From positions 1,477,239 through 1,541,238 of the forward strand of contig NW_017804120.1 in NCBI RefSeq assembly GCF_001625305.1: DNA of 64,000 nt, in the 5' to 3' direction. The DNA is from Branchiostoma belcheri (taxonomy: Eukaryota > Chordata > Leptocardii > Amphioxiformes > Branchiostomatidae). Numbering within the stretch: the first letter of the stretch is position 1; each line of letters opens with the position of its first letter. A program made the translations under genes and the position numbers. The notes below the pieces were generated by a model. The model saw nothing but the letters and a program-made list of their open reading frames with translations. It made no database searches and was not told the origin of the DNA. Positions 1 through 9,626 of the stretch are shown here, piece after piece.

Positions 1-54
1 CAGAAAAATCGCGTCCCCGCGCCCTTCATGTTGCCGCCCGGCGATCTCAGCTGA

Positions 55-115
55 AGCGAACAACCAATCAGAGACGCGTAACGCGGATACGTCATGCAAG
101 ATTTGCATACCGCCC
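55..115. promoter_or_regulatory. CCAAT + CRE half-site + octamer cluster
   Basis: A CCAATCAG box at 64-71, ACGTCA at 89-94 and the perfect octamer ATTTGCAT at 101-108 occur within 45 bp in a GC-rich stretch. This grouping resembles histone H2B-type promoters, but no histone ORF or clear TATA box is visible in the first 2 kb. A gene could lie outside the window. Confidence 0.3.
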
Positions 116-722
116 GCCCACCGCTTCTGCTGGCTGCTGCCATGCTAGCTACGCGCCGTACTTGAAATAAATTGACGTGTATCGCCGTATTTCTGGAAAT
201 AAATGCCGCGACACGAAGATCTAGCGCTGACTCGGCTTGCACCCAGCGTTCAGCGTCACCCGCGCCATTACCCCCGCCGTCATCCCGCGCCGTCATTGCT
301 GCGCCGTCACCCAACGTTTTTATCGGAACCAGACACCCCTCTGTTTGACCCCTTTTAAATGGTAAGACCCAAAACTGAAACCTCCCCATTCCTTAACAAC
401 ATGGTAATTACCATTTTCAGCATGGCGGGGGTGTCCAGAGCACTTAAAAACCTTTTATTTCCACGCCCATAAACACATATGCAATTAAACAAAAACGTTC
501 TGCATCATCTGCAGCCCAACAGCAATACGTATACCGAACCACAGACAAATCCGTCCAGCCGATCGCGAGAAACAGCTGCTGACAGAAATGTTTCGAACCA
601 TAGTAAAACCTCCTCGCGGAAGGATATTTCCTTCCCCGGAGGTAATAAGACATTTTTATTTTGATATAAACCTCTTGAGAAGTCTTTGAAGCTTGGATCT
701 CTTTCTGGTTGAGATGTTGAGA
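109..722. other. Unassigned; GC-rich left part
   Basis: Positions 1-320 are GC-rich with CCGTCA/CGTCA repeats near 260-310. The rest is AT-richer and holds no ORF that looks coding. No feature recognised. Confidence 0.3.
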
Positions 723-1168
723 CAGTACAAATATTCAGGTTGTACAGGGAGTCTGCATTTATTTACATGTATATTAGAGAGTGCAAATTGCATCTGATTC
801 AATTCTCAGTTAGGCATCTTGTACTTCAACACTCCCCGTGTCATTGAGTTTGGGCCATTTTTTACATCCATCAACAAGCTGATTCATTGCAGTTAAGTGT
901 TATATTCACATTTACAGTTTTGACCCGTGGGATATTATATGTTACCAAACCAGACAGTACAGATACAAGGAGTCTGCATTTAGAGAGTGCAAATTGCAAC
1001 GACTTACATGTAGGCTCTCACTTAGGTATCTTGCACTCCCAATGTCATATATGAGTTTGGGCCATTTTTTACATCCATCAACAAGGTGATTCATTCCAGT
1101 TAAGTGTTATATTCGTATTTACAGTTCTGACCTGCGGGATATTATATGTTACCAAACCAGACATCCCA
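723..1168. repeat. About 220 bp tandem duplication
   Basis: Two diverged units share GAGTTTGGGCCATTTTTTAC (near 846 and 1051), the phrase TTAAGTGTTATATTC and the end ATATTATATGTTACCAAACC (near 931 and 1140). A GC-rich unassigned segment follows to 1430. Confidence 0.75.
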
Positions 1169-1445
1169 TTACCCTCGCGCCGCCCCTGCCAAACTGTCCG
1201 CGGTTCGTCCATCCCTCTCTTGTCCACTTACTCGGAACACTGCATCCCTCACGACACGGATCACGACAAACGATATTTACCGCCAACCGGCGGCGACTTT
1301 GAAGCATTCGCGTGGCAAAAATCCCGTTATCGTGACTCCTCAAGCGATGACGGTTGAGCGTTCCTTGGCTAGCGATGCCCGCGGGAGTATAGAAGGGGTC
1401 ACGCAGCAAGGCGGCTTATCATAACGGATTATATATCATACCAGG

Positions 1446-2395
1446 CGGCAATCGATATGAAACGCTTGATAGAGTGCTAAGAGCTGTCATGTCAGGTGCT
1501 TTTTACTTCATAGTCCCAAAGTCACACTCGAAATGTTTCTGTGTTAGGCCCCTCTTCAACTAGATAGTGATCTCTGTGGAACTTTTGAGCAACCAAAATT
1601 GGACTTGACTATTATATAACGTTTTATGAATGGAAATTTTATGCACAGTCCATCAAAGCTGTTCTATAGAGTGCCTTTTACTTGATATTCCCAAAGTCAC
1701 ACTCGAAATGTTTCTGTGTTAGACCTCTTCATCCTCTAGATAGTGATCACTGTGGAACTTTGAAGTTTGAGCAACCAGAATAGGACTTGAATGTGTAACT
1801 CTTCGTTTTATGAACAGAAGTTTTATGCACGGTCCATCAAAGCTGTCATGTCAGGTGCCTTTTACTTAAAAGTCCCAAAGTCACACTCGAAATGTTTCTG
1901 TGTTAGACCTCTTCATCCTCTAGATAGTGATTGCTGTGGAAGTTTGAGCAGCCAAAATTGGACTTGAATGCGTAACTCTTGGTTTTATGAACAGAAATTT
2001 TATGCACGGTCCATCAAAGCTGTCATGTGAGGTGCCTTTTACTTAAAAGTCCCAAAGTCACACTCGAAATGTTTCTGTGTTAGACCTCTTCATCCTCTAG
2101 ATAGTGATTGCTGTGGAAGTTTGAGCAGCCAAAATAGGACTTGAATGCGTAACTCTTGGTTTTATGAACAGAAATTTTATGCACGGTCCATCAAAGCTGT
2201 CATGTCAGGTGCCTTTTACTTAAAAGTCCCAAAGTCACACTCGAAGCGTTTCTGTGTTAGACCCATTTTTTCTCTAGATAGTGATCGGTGTGGAACTTTT
2301 GAGCAACCAAAATTGGATTTGAATATGTAATTCTGACTTGAATTTTTATAAAAAAATGGAAATTGTTATGCACAGACCATGATTAAAAAGATGGC
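1446..2395. repeat. Satellite array, about 177 bp unit, five copies
   Basis: Units carry GTCCCAAAGTCACACTCGAA and TTTATGAACAGAAATTTTAT. The conserved word CTGTCATGTCAGG or its variant recurs near 1484, 1661, 1843, 2020 and 2196, giving periods of 176-182 bp. The last unit degrades past 2340. Confidence 0.9.
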
Positions 2396-2613
2396 AAAAC
2401 ACACACACACAAAAAAATTGACATTTGTCTTATTGAAATGGGTGGACTGCCAAATATCTATTTTGATAAATACTAAATATGTCTCACCTTTTCGAGAGCT
2501 ATCATGATGATTTTGACATTAAGTCCTGTCCTAGAAATTAGAAGGCAAGAAACGCGCCGGCAACAAAAAATCAAAACATGTTATAAGATAAAAAGATAGT
2601 GAAGTGTGCCAAA

Positions 2614-3009
2614 TAGTGCTGCATACCGGTTCACTGGACTTGGATCCGGACTTGTAAGAATGTTTAGGTTCAAGTCCAAAAAAACCTAAAAGTCAAGAAC
2701 CGAGTCCGGACTTATTACCATAAAAGACCATTTCACATACCCCTTTTCTTTCCAAACCACCTAAAACCTTCCGTACATTGCAAAATCTTTGCTGCAAAAT
2801 GAAGAAAACATTGCCATCGGGCATCGTCAAGTACCGGCCTCCATGTTATGTGGCCAAAGTTTCACCCAGACAACATTGCAGGGTTGTCAACATGCAATAT
2901 TGTAAATGCCATGGGTTTAGGTCCGGACTTACAAGTCCGGAACTGAACCTAAACCTCTGGACTTGAATCCAGATCTGAACCTAAAATTGGGTTTAGGTAT
3001 GCAGCACTA
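2614..3009. mobile_element. hAT-like MITE, family E copy 1
   Basis: Ends are TAGTGCTGCATACC and GGTATGCAGCACTA. An exact 8 bp target duplication GTGCCAAA flanks it at 2606-2613 and 3010-3017, the hAT hallmark. The interior is rich in GGACTTG and its inverse CAAGTCC. It is non-coding. Confidence 0.88.
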
Positions 3010-3827
3010 GTGCCAAAACTGTCCCCAATATCTCTGACTTGATCATTTTTCTTGGAAGAGTTGCTGTTGAGTGAAGAAGCCTTAAGGTTTGCCGCAACCT
3101 TAAGATAAATTACCGGGAGGATCCGCCGCTGCCCAAGAGCAAGACAGGCACTTAAATCTGCGTTTGACGTGTCAATCTGTCACACAGGCTGACTTTATCT
3201 CAGATTTAATTTCAGTTTCTGTACATAATCGGACTACTGGGAGTTTGCCTTAATTGAGAAGTAGCACATTATCGTATTCGGTCCCTGGGGCGGTAATTTC
3301 AGGACTCTTATCAACTTGATTTGCATATTTTGAATCGGGCAGTGGAATGATAAAAAGGAAAATTTTGATCTTTAGAAACAGCTTTGAGTCATTGAATAAA
3401 GGGTTCTGTTACGCAACTAAATGTTTTATTCAGCCGATGTTTCAGTGACCGTTTGTCTGACTCAGAAATGCCCGAAGGTGACAGACAGTCACCAAAACGT
3501 TGGGCTCAATAAAAGTTGCGTAAAAGGAGTCTTTTCTATTCAGTGACTTACATGTATAATATACTATTCAGACTAGAGTAGTAACATTACATTCAATTTG
3601 CTACATGTATATGTTATTTTTAATTGCTCTTCATTGTTTGTCTTTTTCAAGTCCTTGTAATTCTTTTTTATATACAGTCAATACATACACTCAGTCATTA
3701 TTCTGTAATTAATTTATCATTACTCTAAAATTATTTTTAAACCCATGATTAGCCCCATGTGATTGTAATTGTTTGAGTACAATTTATTTATTGTATATCA
3801 TATATTGTATAAAATTATAGTTTTTAG

Positions 3828-4193
3828 TAGTGATGCATACTGGTTCACTGGACTTGGATCCGGACTTGTAAGAATGTTTAGGTTCAAGTCCAAAAAAACC
3901 TAAAACTTAGTAAAAAGTCAAGAACTGAGTCCGGACTTATTACCATAAAAGACCATTTCACATACCCCTTTTCCTTCCAAACCACCTAAAACATTGCCAT
4001 CGGGCATCGTCAAGTACCAGCCTCCAATTGTTATGTGGCCAAAGTTTCACCCAGACAACATTGCAAGGTTGCCAACATGCAATTTTGTATATGCCATGGG
4101 TTTAGGTCCAGACTTACAAGTCCGGAACTGAACCTAAACCTCTGGCCCGAATCCGGACCTGAACCTAAAATTGGGTTTAGGTATGCATCACTA
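3828..4193. mobile_element. hAT-like MITE, family E copy 2
   Basis: Ends are TAGTGATGCATAC and GTATGCATCACTA. An exact 8 bp duplication GTTTTTAG lies at 3820-3827 and 4194-4201. It has small internal deletions compared with copy 1. The stretch 3010-3820 before it holds nothing recognised. Confidence 0.88.
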
Positions 4194-4201
4194 GTTTTTA
4201 G

Positions 4202-4570
4202 TGTTTAAAGTTGACCATACACTCACACATCCTTACTATCCACGCAGTTCAGTACCTGTTGTTTCCCATCTCCCAAGGGTTAGACGTGCTTGCATACAAA
4301 ACTCGCAATACTTTTGCGGCATCAATAAAGCTGATATTTCCTGTCTCCGAATCGTGTCCTTAACTCTGACCCTCCGGCATTGACAGACTTCAGACCCTAT
4401 CAGCCTGAGGGATTACCCAGGGTGCCCTTGGTGCCACATTCGTTCCCGTCATTTGATCTGCGCGCCGGCCGGGGATTTACCGCTCATTTCGAAAGAAAAG
4501 CCCCCCGTCAGTTACAGTACGAATCACCCTGGCGGCGGTTTCTTTTGGGACTTGCTGATGACTAAGTGAC
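4202..4570. other. Unassigned; possible retroelement 3' end
   Basis: An AATAAAGCTG at 4324-4333 followed by a GC-richer 240 bp stretch resembles the R-U5 part of an LTR or an old 3' end. No tRNA primer site, terminal dinucleotides or coding domain could be confirmed. Confidence 0.2.
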
Positions 4571-4660
4571 TGATCATGATGACAGCGTGGCTTGGAGATA
4601 GAGTTAGTGTAGGACTGGCCACTGGGAATTGTCTGAATCTTCGTGCTATATTTTGGCTAA

Positions 4661-4943
4661 GGCCATGTTGATTTGATTACATGGATGACATCTCAGCGCG
4701 CATGAATTTTCGCATGTCTGTTTCCCAAAAAATGTTTTTGACCCTACTGTAAATTGTACAAAGCAATTCCAAAGGTACAGAAGAAAATATAAAGAAATGA
4801 AAACGAGGAGGCTATTATTCGCCACACTATACTCTATGAAGGCAATTTTTTTGCCAATAATTTTTTTAATTCGCAAGCTCGCATCAGTTTTGGGGTTCCT
4901 ACATGTTATATCTAATAATAAATATAATTAAATCAACATGGTC
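4661..4943. mobile_element. Harbinger-like MITE, family C (short copy)
   Basis: It starts GGCCATGTTGATTTGATTA and ends TTAAATCAACATGGTC. TAA flanks both sides (4658-4660, 4944-4946). Subterminal CATGGATGACATC matches the family copies at 27575 and 40526. Confidence 0.8.
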
Positions 4944-5283
4944 TAAGACACAAAATCATTCTATAGTTTGGCTAAAGATACAAAAATGATGCACGAGTGA
5001 TTTAAGAATTTGAGTGAATGTAGGCAATATAATTTTTTTATTATTGTAAATTCAGTCAGTCGGTAATTTCATTTTTATTTGGTATCAAATAAAGCTATGG
5101 CATGATGACAGAAAAGCTTTGAGATAGAGTCTTAGGAGGCCAACTGGGAATTGCTTGGCACAGCATTCTATCCTTCGGCTAAAATAAAAAAATGACGCAC
5201 TGCGCAATTCTTATAAAAGGAATTTAAGAATGCGTACGTGAACAAAATTGCAACATTTTGTAATTTCACATTTACTTTCATTG

Positions 5284-5573
5284 CAGGACTCGAAATACTG
5301 GGTGCATGTGTACCTTAGTGCACCCAAATTTGGACCTGAGTGTATAGTGAACGAGCCCCGGGGTCACAGAAAGTAGGGCCATCTGGGGCAGAGAGGTCTT
5401 CCCAAAGGTTTCCAGGAATGTGGGCATAGATGTGGGCCAGAGACATGCCTGTGGACATTCCATTCCTGTGGACAAAATGCCTGTACCATTCCTAGAATTC
5501 TTGCAAACTGCACACAATACTGTACCATTAGGCTCCTCCCTGAGACGTCGCCAAAAATGCATTTCGAGCCCTG
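5284..5573. mobile_element. hAT-like element, family O
   Basis: Ends are CAGGACTCGAAATACTGGG and ATTTCGAGCCCTG, shared with copies at 11331, 28693, 35062 and 39004. No exact 8 bp duplication is left. It splits a tandem unit. Confidence 0.6.
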
Positions 5574-6330
5574 CTTTGAATCAAATAAGGCTATAACATG
5601 ACAATACCTACAGCTTTGAGATAGTATTAGTGTAGGAAGGCCAAGTGGGAATAGCTTGGCACTTCTTTCTATGCTTTGGTTCAGATAAATGTACAAGTAT
5701 GACGCACTACATAATCTCTAATAACAGGGGCTTAAGGACATGTACGTGTAGAAAATTGTAACTTTTACACCATGTAATTTGAGTTTTATTTGCTGTGACA
5801 GTCAAATAAAAGTATGTGATGATGGCAGCCAAATTGGCTGTGGATTTATGACTATTTGGCATGTGTAGTGCTCAATAACAGTTAGTAATATATGGCGAAT
5901 ATAAAGTGTTACCATGATGGTTTATAATGACATAAAATTACATACATGAATTAAGAAAAATGACATTGACAAGGTGGTTGTTGGTTGCATATTTGAATAA
6001 TCTTGAAGATTTCTCTCCCCATTTTAAAGTACACGTACTTAACTTTACTTCCCATGGGATTCTCTTGAATAGATTTGCAGTGTTGAATCAAAGAATGCAC
6101 GACAATTTGATATCAATTACACTTTCATATGAGCTAGCTACATGTATAGAATGAGGCTTTTAATTTCATAGCTAAAATGTTTTGAAGGTGTGCAGCTATT
6201 TGTCAAATGGATATGGATACTCCATTCAAAAGAGGTCTAGAGGTACATATATATTAATTAGAAATCTGGATATAGCCCCTTCCCGTCAAATTTCTAAGAA
6301 AGTCTAGACTGAAAGTCTAGGCAGTTTCTT

Positions 6331-7097
6331 ACACCCCGTTCACAGTGAAAAAATGGATCTGGATTGACTGCCGATCCCGATCAGAAATTCATCAATCCCG
6401 ATCGACCCGCGCGTTCACACTGCTTTTTGCTGATCCGGATTGCGAGGGCATCACGCTCAGAAATGGATTGAGGTGTCACGAGCCCGCCATCTTGAACATG
6501 CCATAGCCGCTGCAACTCCGCCGTAAATTTTGCAAGAAAAGAACTCAGAAAGTTTGTACAGCCTGGAATCTTAGCGGAAATAAAGAGAACACCTCTTTGG
6601 ACATGTTTGGGTGGTCAGGGCTTAGCTCCCGTTGCGTGAAGGCCGATATTTTTCGGGCTGTAACACTCGATTCCACTGGCTCGCCATTCCACTTGAGTGT
6701 AACGTTGGGGCAGGGAGGTTGGGGTAAACATCTTTCTGCATATTTTCTATTCATAATTTTGATTGGCAATGTATCCATAGCATTACACAACGTCCTTGTC
6801 ACTGCATATTATAAGACCCGATCGGTAGTGGTAGTATTTGTGGTCAGTCTCACACTAGCGAACCCCGAACCCAATCCACTTTGCGTTCACACTCAAGTTT
6901 ACGCCCGATCCCGATCCGCCGCAAGTGTCTTGAACTACCTCCCCGAGGTGGATTACTTTTGGATCGGGATCGGAGAAAATCAATCCCGATTGGAGCGTCC
7001 ACACTGCGAAAACCGATCCGGATTGACTTCATTTGCATAATTTTGATCCCGATCGGCGGCCGATCCGGATCGACAAGTTTCACTGTGAACGGGGCGT
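6331..7097. mobile_element. DNA transposon remnant with GATCCCGATC subterminal arrays
   Basis: 20 bp TIRs, ACACCCCGTTCACAGTGAAA and TTTCACTGTGAACGGGGCGT, pair with one mismatch. Within about 120 bp of the left end and 200 bp of the right end there are repeated GATCCCGATC or GATCCGGATTG words. The middle (6440-6905) is non-repetitive and holds only weak ORFs. The superfamily is undetermined. Confidence 0.75.
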
Positions 7098-7106
7098 TAA
7101 TCTTAA

Positions 7107-7473
7107 AGGCATCCAAACTGCAATTTCAGGGTGGCAAAACTGGATTTTCAACATCAATTTTCTGGTAATTCTTTTGATGAACCAATCCTATCCCATAGCA
7201 TACTGATATCTGTGAGGCAAAAATGTGATGTCACTGACAGAAACCGGTTGCTTGTTTTGTATCATACTATTAGGCTGGTTGTAGCTACTAGTAATTATGG
7301 GTGGTACCCAAAAAATAAAGAAATGCATATAAACTTGTTCTTCGGCTATTTCAAACACTTCAAGTATGAAACGATGATGAAAACGTGCTAAGAAATGTAG
7401 GTAAAGTCAATATTAGACAGATTTCTTCATCCAAAATATTTATTTTATTGCCCTTAAATTGCATCGAATGCCT
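7107..7473. mobile_element. TTAA-flanked MITE, family M copy 1
   Basis: Ends AGGCATCCAA and CGAATGCCT are flanked by TTAA at 7103-7106 and 7474-7477, the target site of piggyBac-like elements. It begins 10 bp after the neighbouring element ends. Confidence 0.75.
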
Positions 7474-7509
7474 TTAAGAAAAGACTTAGAAGAATCTACA
7501 TGTACATTG

Positions 7510-7972
7510 GGCCACACCAAGTAATTTTTATGGATGACGTCCTTGCGCGCATTGATTTTGGCCTGTTCCTAGAAAAAAAAAAGAAATTCCGCTTCCTGTA
7601 ACTACGACAGTGCCGCAAATAGGTTTGTATGGACCAAAGCTTATGAAGCATCAAGCAAGGAAATCATGACTTCCATTAGGAATTCAGTTTGGTACAAGAA
7701 ACTTGCTGACCGCTCCATCTATCTCCCCAAAGCACAAGACGACAACTGCTGTTCCACCTGATTTATTGCTGTTTTGATGATGAATAAAGGACTTCTTTCT
7801 TGTTACACTGTGTCGCCTCATTCAATTTGTGTCCTAACATTTGTCATCTCTTAGTATATTTCTAATCTAGGCATCTTGTTTTTTAGGGCCCTTCTTGTTT
7901 TTTTTTTCGCCCTCTCGCATTAGATTTAGGGTCTTCAAAGGACGTCAGCCATAAAATTTACTTGGTGTGGCC
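7510..7972. mobile_element. Harbinger-like MITE, family B1, with relic codons
   Basis: Ends are GGCCACACCAAGTAATTTT and AAATTTACTTGGTGTGGCC with TTG duplications (7507-7509, 7973-7975). The interior encodes a relic plus-strand C terminus ending WYKKLADRSIYLPKAQDD then NCCST-stop, followed by ATGAATAAAGG (7781-7791). This suggests an internal-deletion derivative of a coding transposon. Confidence 0.8.
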
Positions 7973-8123
7973 TTGGGCAGAATTTCGCTTGTAAACCATT
8001 GTGTAACCAGCCAGTAATATGGCTTTACGATGTACAATAAAACGTAATAGGGTTTCAAGAATTGATCTGCTTAAATAATTTTATTGCTAACAGTAAAATT
8101 CACCCCCCAATATCCATCATCTA

Positions 8124-8228
8124 CAGTACAGGTGTACTTGAACATCGTCAATCACGACCTCCATAATAACGAGGCTGTGCTAATTGACCTTGAGTGTGCT
8201 AATGTGCATTTTAGAGGAAGAAAATGAA
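8124..8228 (+). other. Possible kinase-like exon relic
   Basis: After a CTACAGTACAG acceptor-like site the plus frame reads VYLNIVNHDLHNNEAVLID, LECANVHFRGRK and a stop. HDLHNN and LIDLECA recall the HxDLxxxN and IDFE motifs of choline/ethanolamine-kinase-type phosphotransferases with the spacer between them missing. Too short to be sure; chance is possible. Confidence 0.15.
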
Positions 8229-8269
8229 TTCATATCAATACTCATATAGTACTGTTTTTTTGTAACACA

Positions 8270-8468
8270 TGCATGACTTACAATCATACATTAGGTTGCA
8301 ATCCTTCTCACACCTTTTGGTAAATAGGGGCAGTGCCCATCTCTGTTTCTGTACCCCTTGGGCCACACAGTGCCAGATAGGGCTAGTAGTCCACCAGTAG
8401 TGGAGTAGTGTGTTCAACTCCTGAATCATATAATAATAACTCCTTCTCATAAGAGCTAAGAAAAACAC
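8270..8468. repeat. Dispersed repeat family N copy 1
   Basis: It shares GGGCAGTGCCCATCTC, GGGCCACACAGTG, TAGTCCAC-GTAGTGG and GTTCAACTCC with the copy at 57979. It looks SINE-like in size, but no A/B boxes were confirmed. Confidence 0.5.
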
Positions 8469-8504
8469 TGCAATTATTCCTTTAACAAGAAAATCTATAC
8501 ATTT

Positions 8505-8940
8505 GAAGCTTGAAATTCTTCATTCAAGCCTCAGACCCCTTCCCCTTAACATTGCATTGACATGTGCACCAAATCAGGAGGACTAAAAATTCACTATTGA
8601 TAAAAATCAAAGTCTAATTCTAATAAATTATGTGAAAATCTAAAATGTTAGAATTTTTTGAGGCTTGAAATTCTTTAAGCAAGACACCCCTTCCCCCTAT
8701 GTCATTGTACTGACATGTCCACCAAATTACGATATCATATAAACTCACTAATTCAAATCCAAATCTTGAATCCTGAAGTATGTCTTCTCTTACTGTCACT
8801 GTGACATTAATTTTCTGTCCACAACCTGGAAACCAAATCTGTGCAAAGTCTTTCGAGTCTTGAAATTCTTCACCCAAGCCACCCCCTCCCCCTGCGGCAT
8901 TGTACTGACATGTGCGCCAAATAACGTGGAGCCTGAGTCC
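8505..8940. repeat. Tandem array, about 155-195 bp unit, three copies
   Basis: Units start CTTGAAATTCTT (near 8509, 8664, 8859) and contain the words ACCCCTTCCCC and GTACTGACATGTCCACCAAA. The stretch 8940-9560 after it includes an old dispersed repeat but no supported gene. Confidence 0.65.
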
Positions 8941-9569
8941 ATAATAAACCTGTTTTGGCTGGTAGTGTCCATTCCACGGGGATTAACAGAGTGATAGAGC
9001 AACGCTTCGGACGGCGGGCACGAAAACGACCGGATCATTTCCACATCAGTGGAGAAACTGAGCACGTATGGCGGCGGGCCAAACCAAATTATTTTCTTGC
9101 TTTTCTGACTTACTCCACTTTTTTTTCTGATTTGAAAAATTCGACAATCCATACCCATAGCTTCTTGAGTTATGGTGTTCAACCACAAACTGCTTAGTAA
9201 TACCAAAACCTGGGTTCTAACCAGCGTCCGTCTTTCTATCATTTGAGGGAATTTCGCCGCTGGAAAAAATTTTGCCCAATCCGTCATCTTTGACAGACCA
9301 AAATTGGCATATAAAGATATGGAAAGAGATCATTAAAATAAATTCATTTAGTCTAGCAGCAAACTTTGCCCCTCAAAATGCAGGGAAAAGCATTTTATAG
9401 GCTCAACATTCTCCCCCTAACATAATATTACCTGAAACAGAATTGAGATGACACAAATGTTCTACATACATGTATGTAGAACACTGACCAAAATCGTATT
9501 AACCTTCTTGGAAAAGTTGAATAAAAAAATGACTAAAAGAGGAATCAAAGGTAAAAATGGTGAACCTAC

Positions 9570-9626
9570 CTTGATACTCAACCCCAAACCTCCAGATTTT
9601 TGTCTTCTGAGAATAACTGATCTTTC
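9570..9626 (-). CDS. SNTG: Syntrophin exon: start of PDZ domain
   Basis: 57 nt, 19 codons, ERSVILRRQKSGGLGLSIK. The acceptor is TTTTTTTTCTTCAG and the donor GTAGGT on the minus strand. The GLGLSIK loop is the PDZ carboxylate-binding loop. The next exon should start with the rest of the PDZ fold but none was recognised at lower coordinates. Confidence 0.75.

Larger units (their letters stand above)
4571..5830. repeat. Tandem array of about 200-245 bp units, three copies, two invaded
   Basis: Each unit runs from GATGACAG through TTGGAGATAGAGT or TTTGAGATAG, GGCCAACTGGGAATTGCTTG, ATGACGCACT and TTTATTTGGTATCAAATAAAG. Unit 1 is interrupted by a MITE (4661-4943) and unit 2 by a hAT-like element (5284-5573); unit 3 is intact. 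Confidence 0.75.

Noticed and set aside
4202..4400. Solo LTR
   Set aside because: AATAAA and a possible R-U5 are visible, but no TG...CA ends or target duplication could be fixed, so it is only mentioned as a possibility.
8796..9287. 163-codon minus-strand frame
   Set aside because: It crosses a tandem-repeat unit and an old dispersed repeat also seen inverted near 28335; no domain and no match to the missing syntrophin exons.
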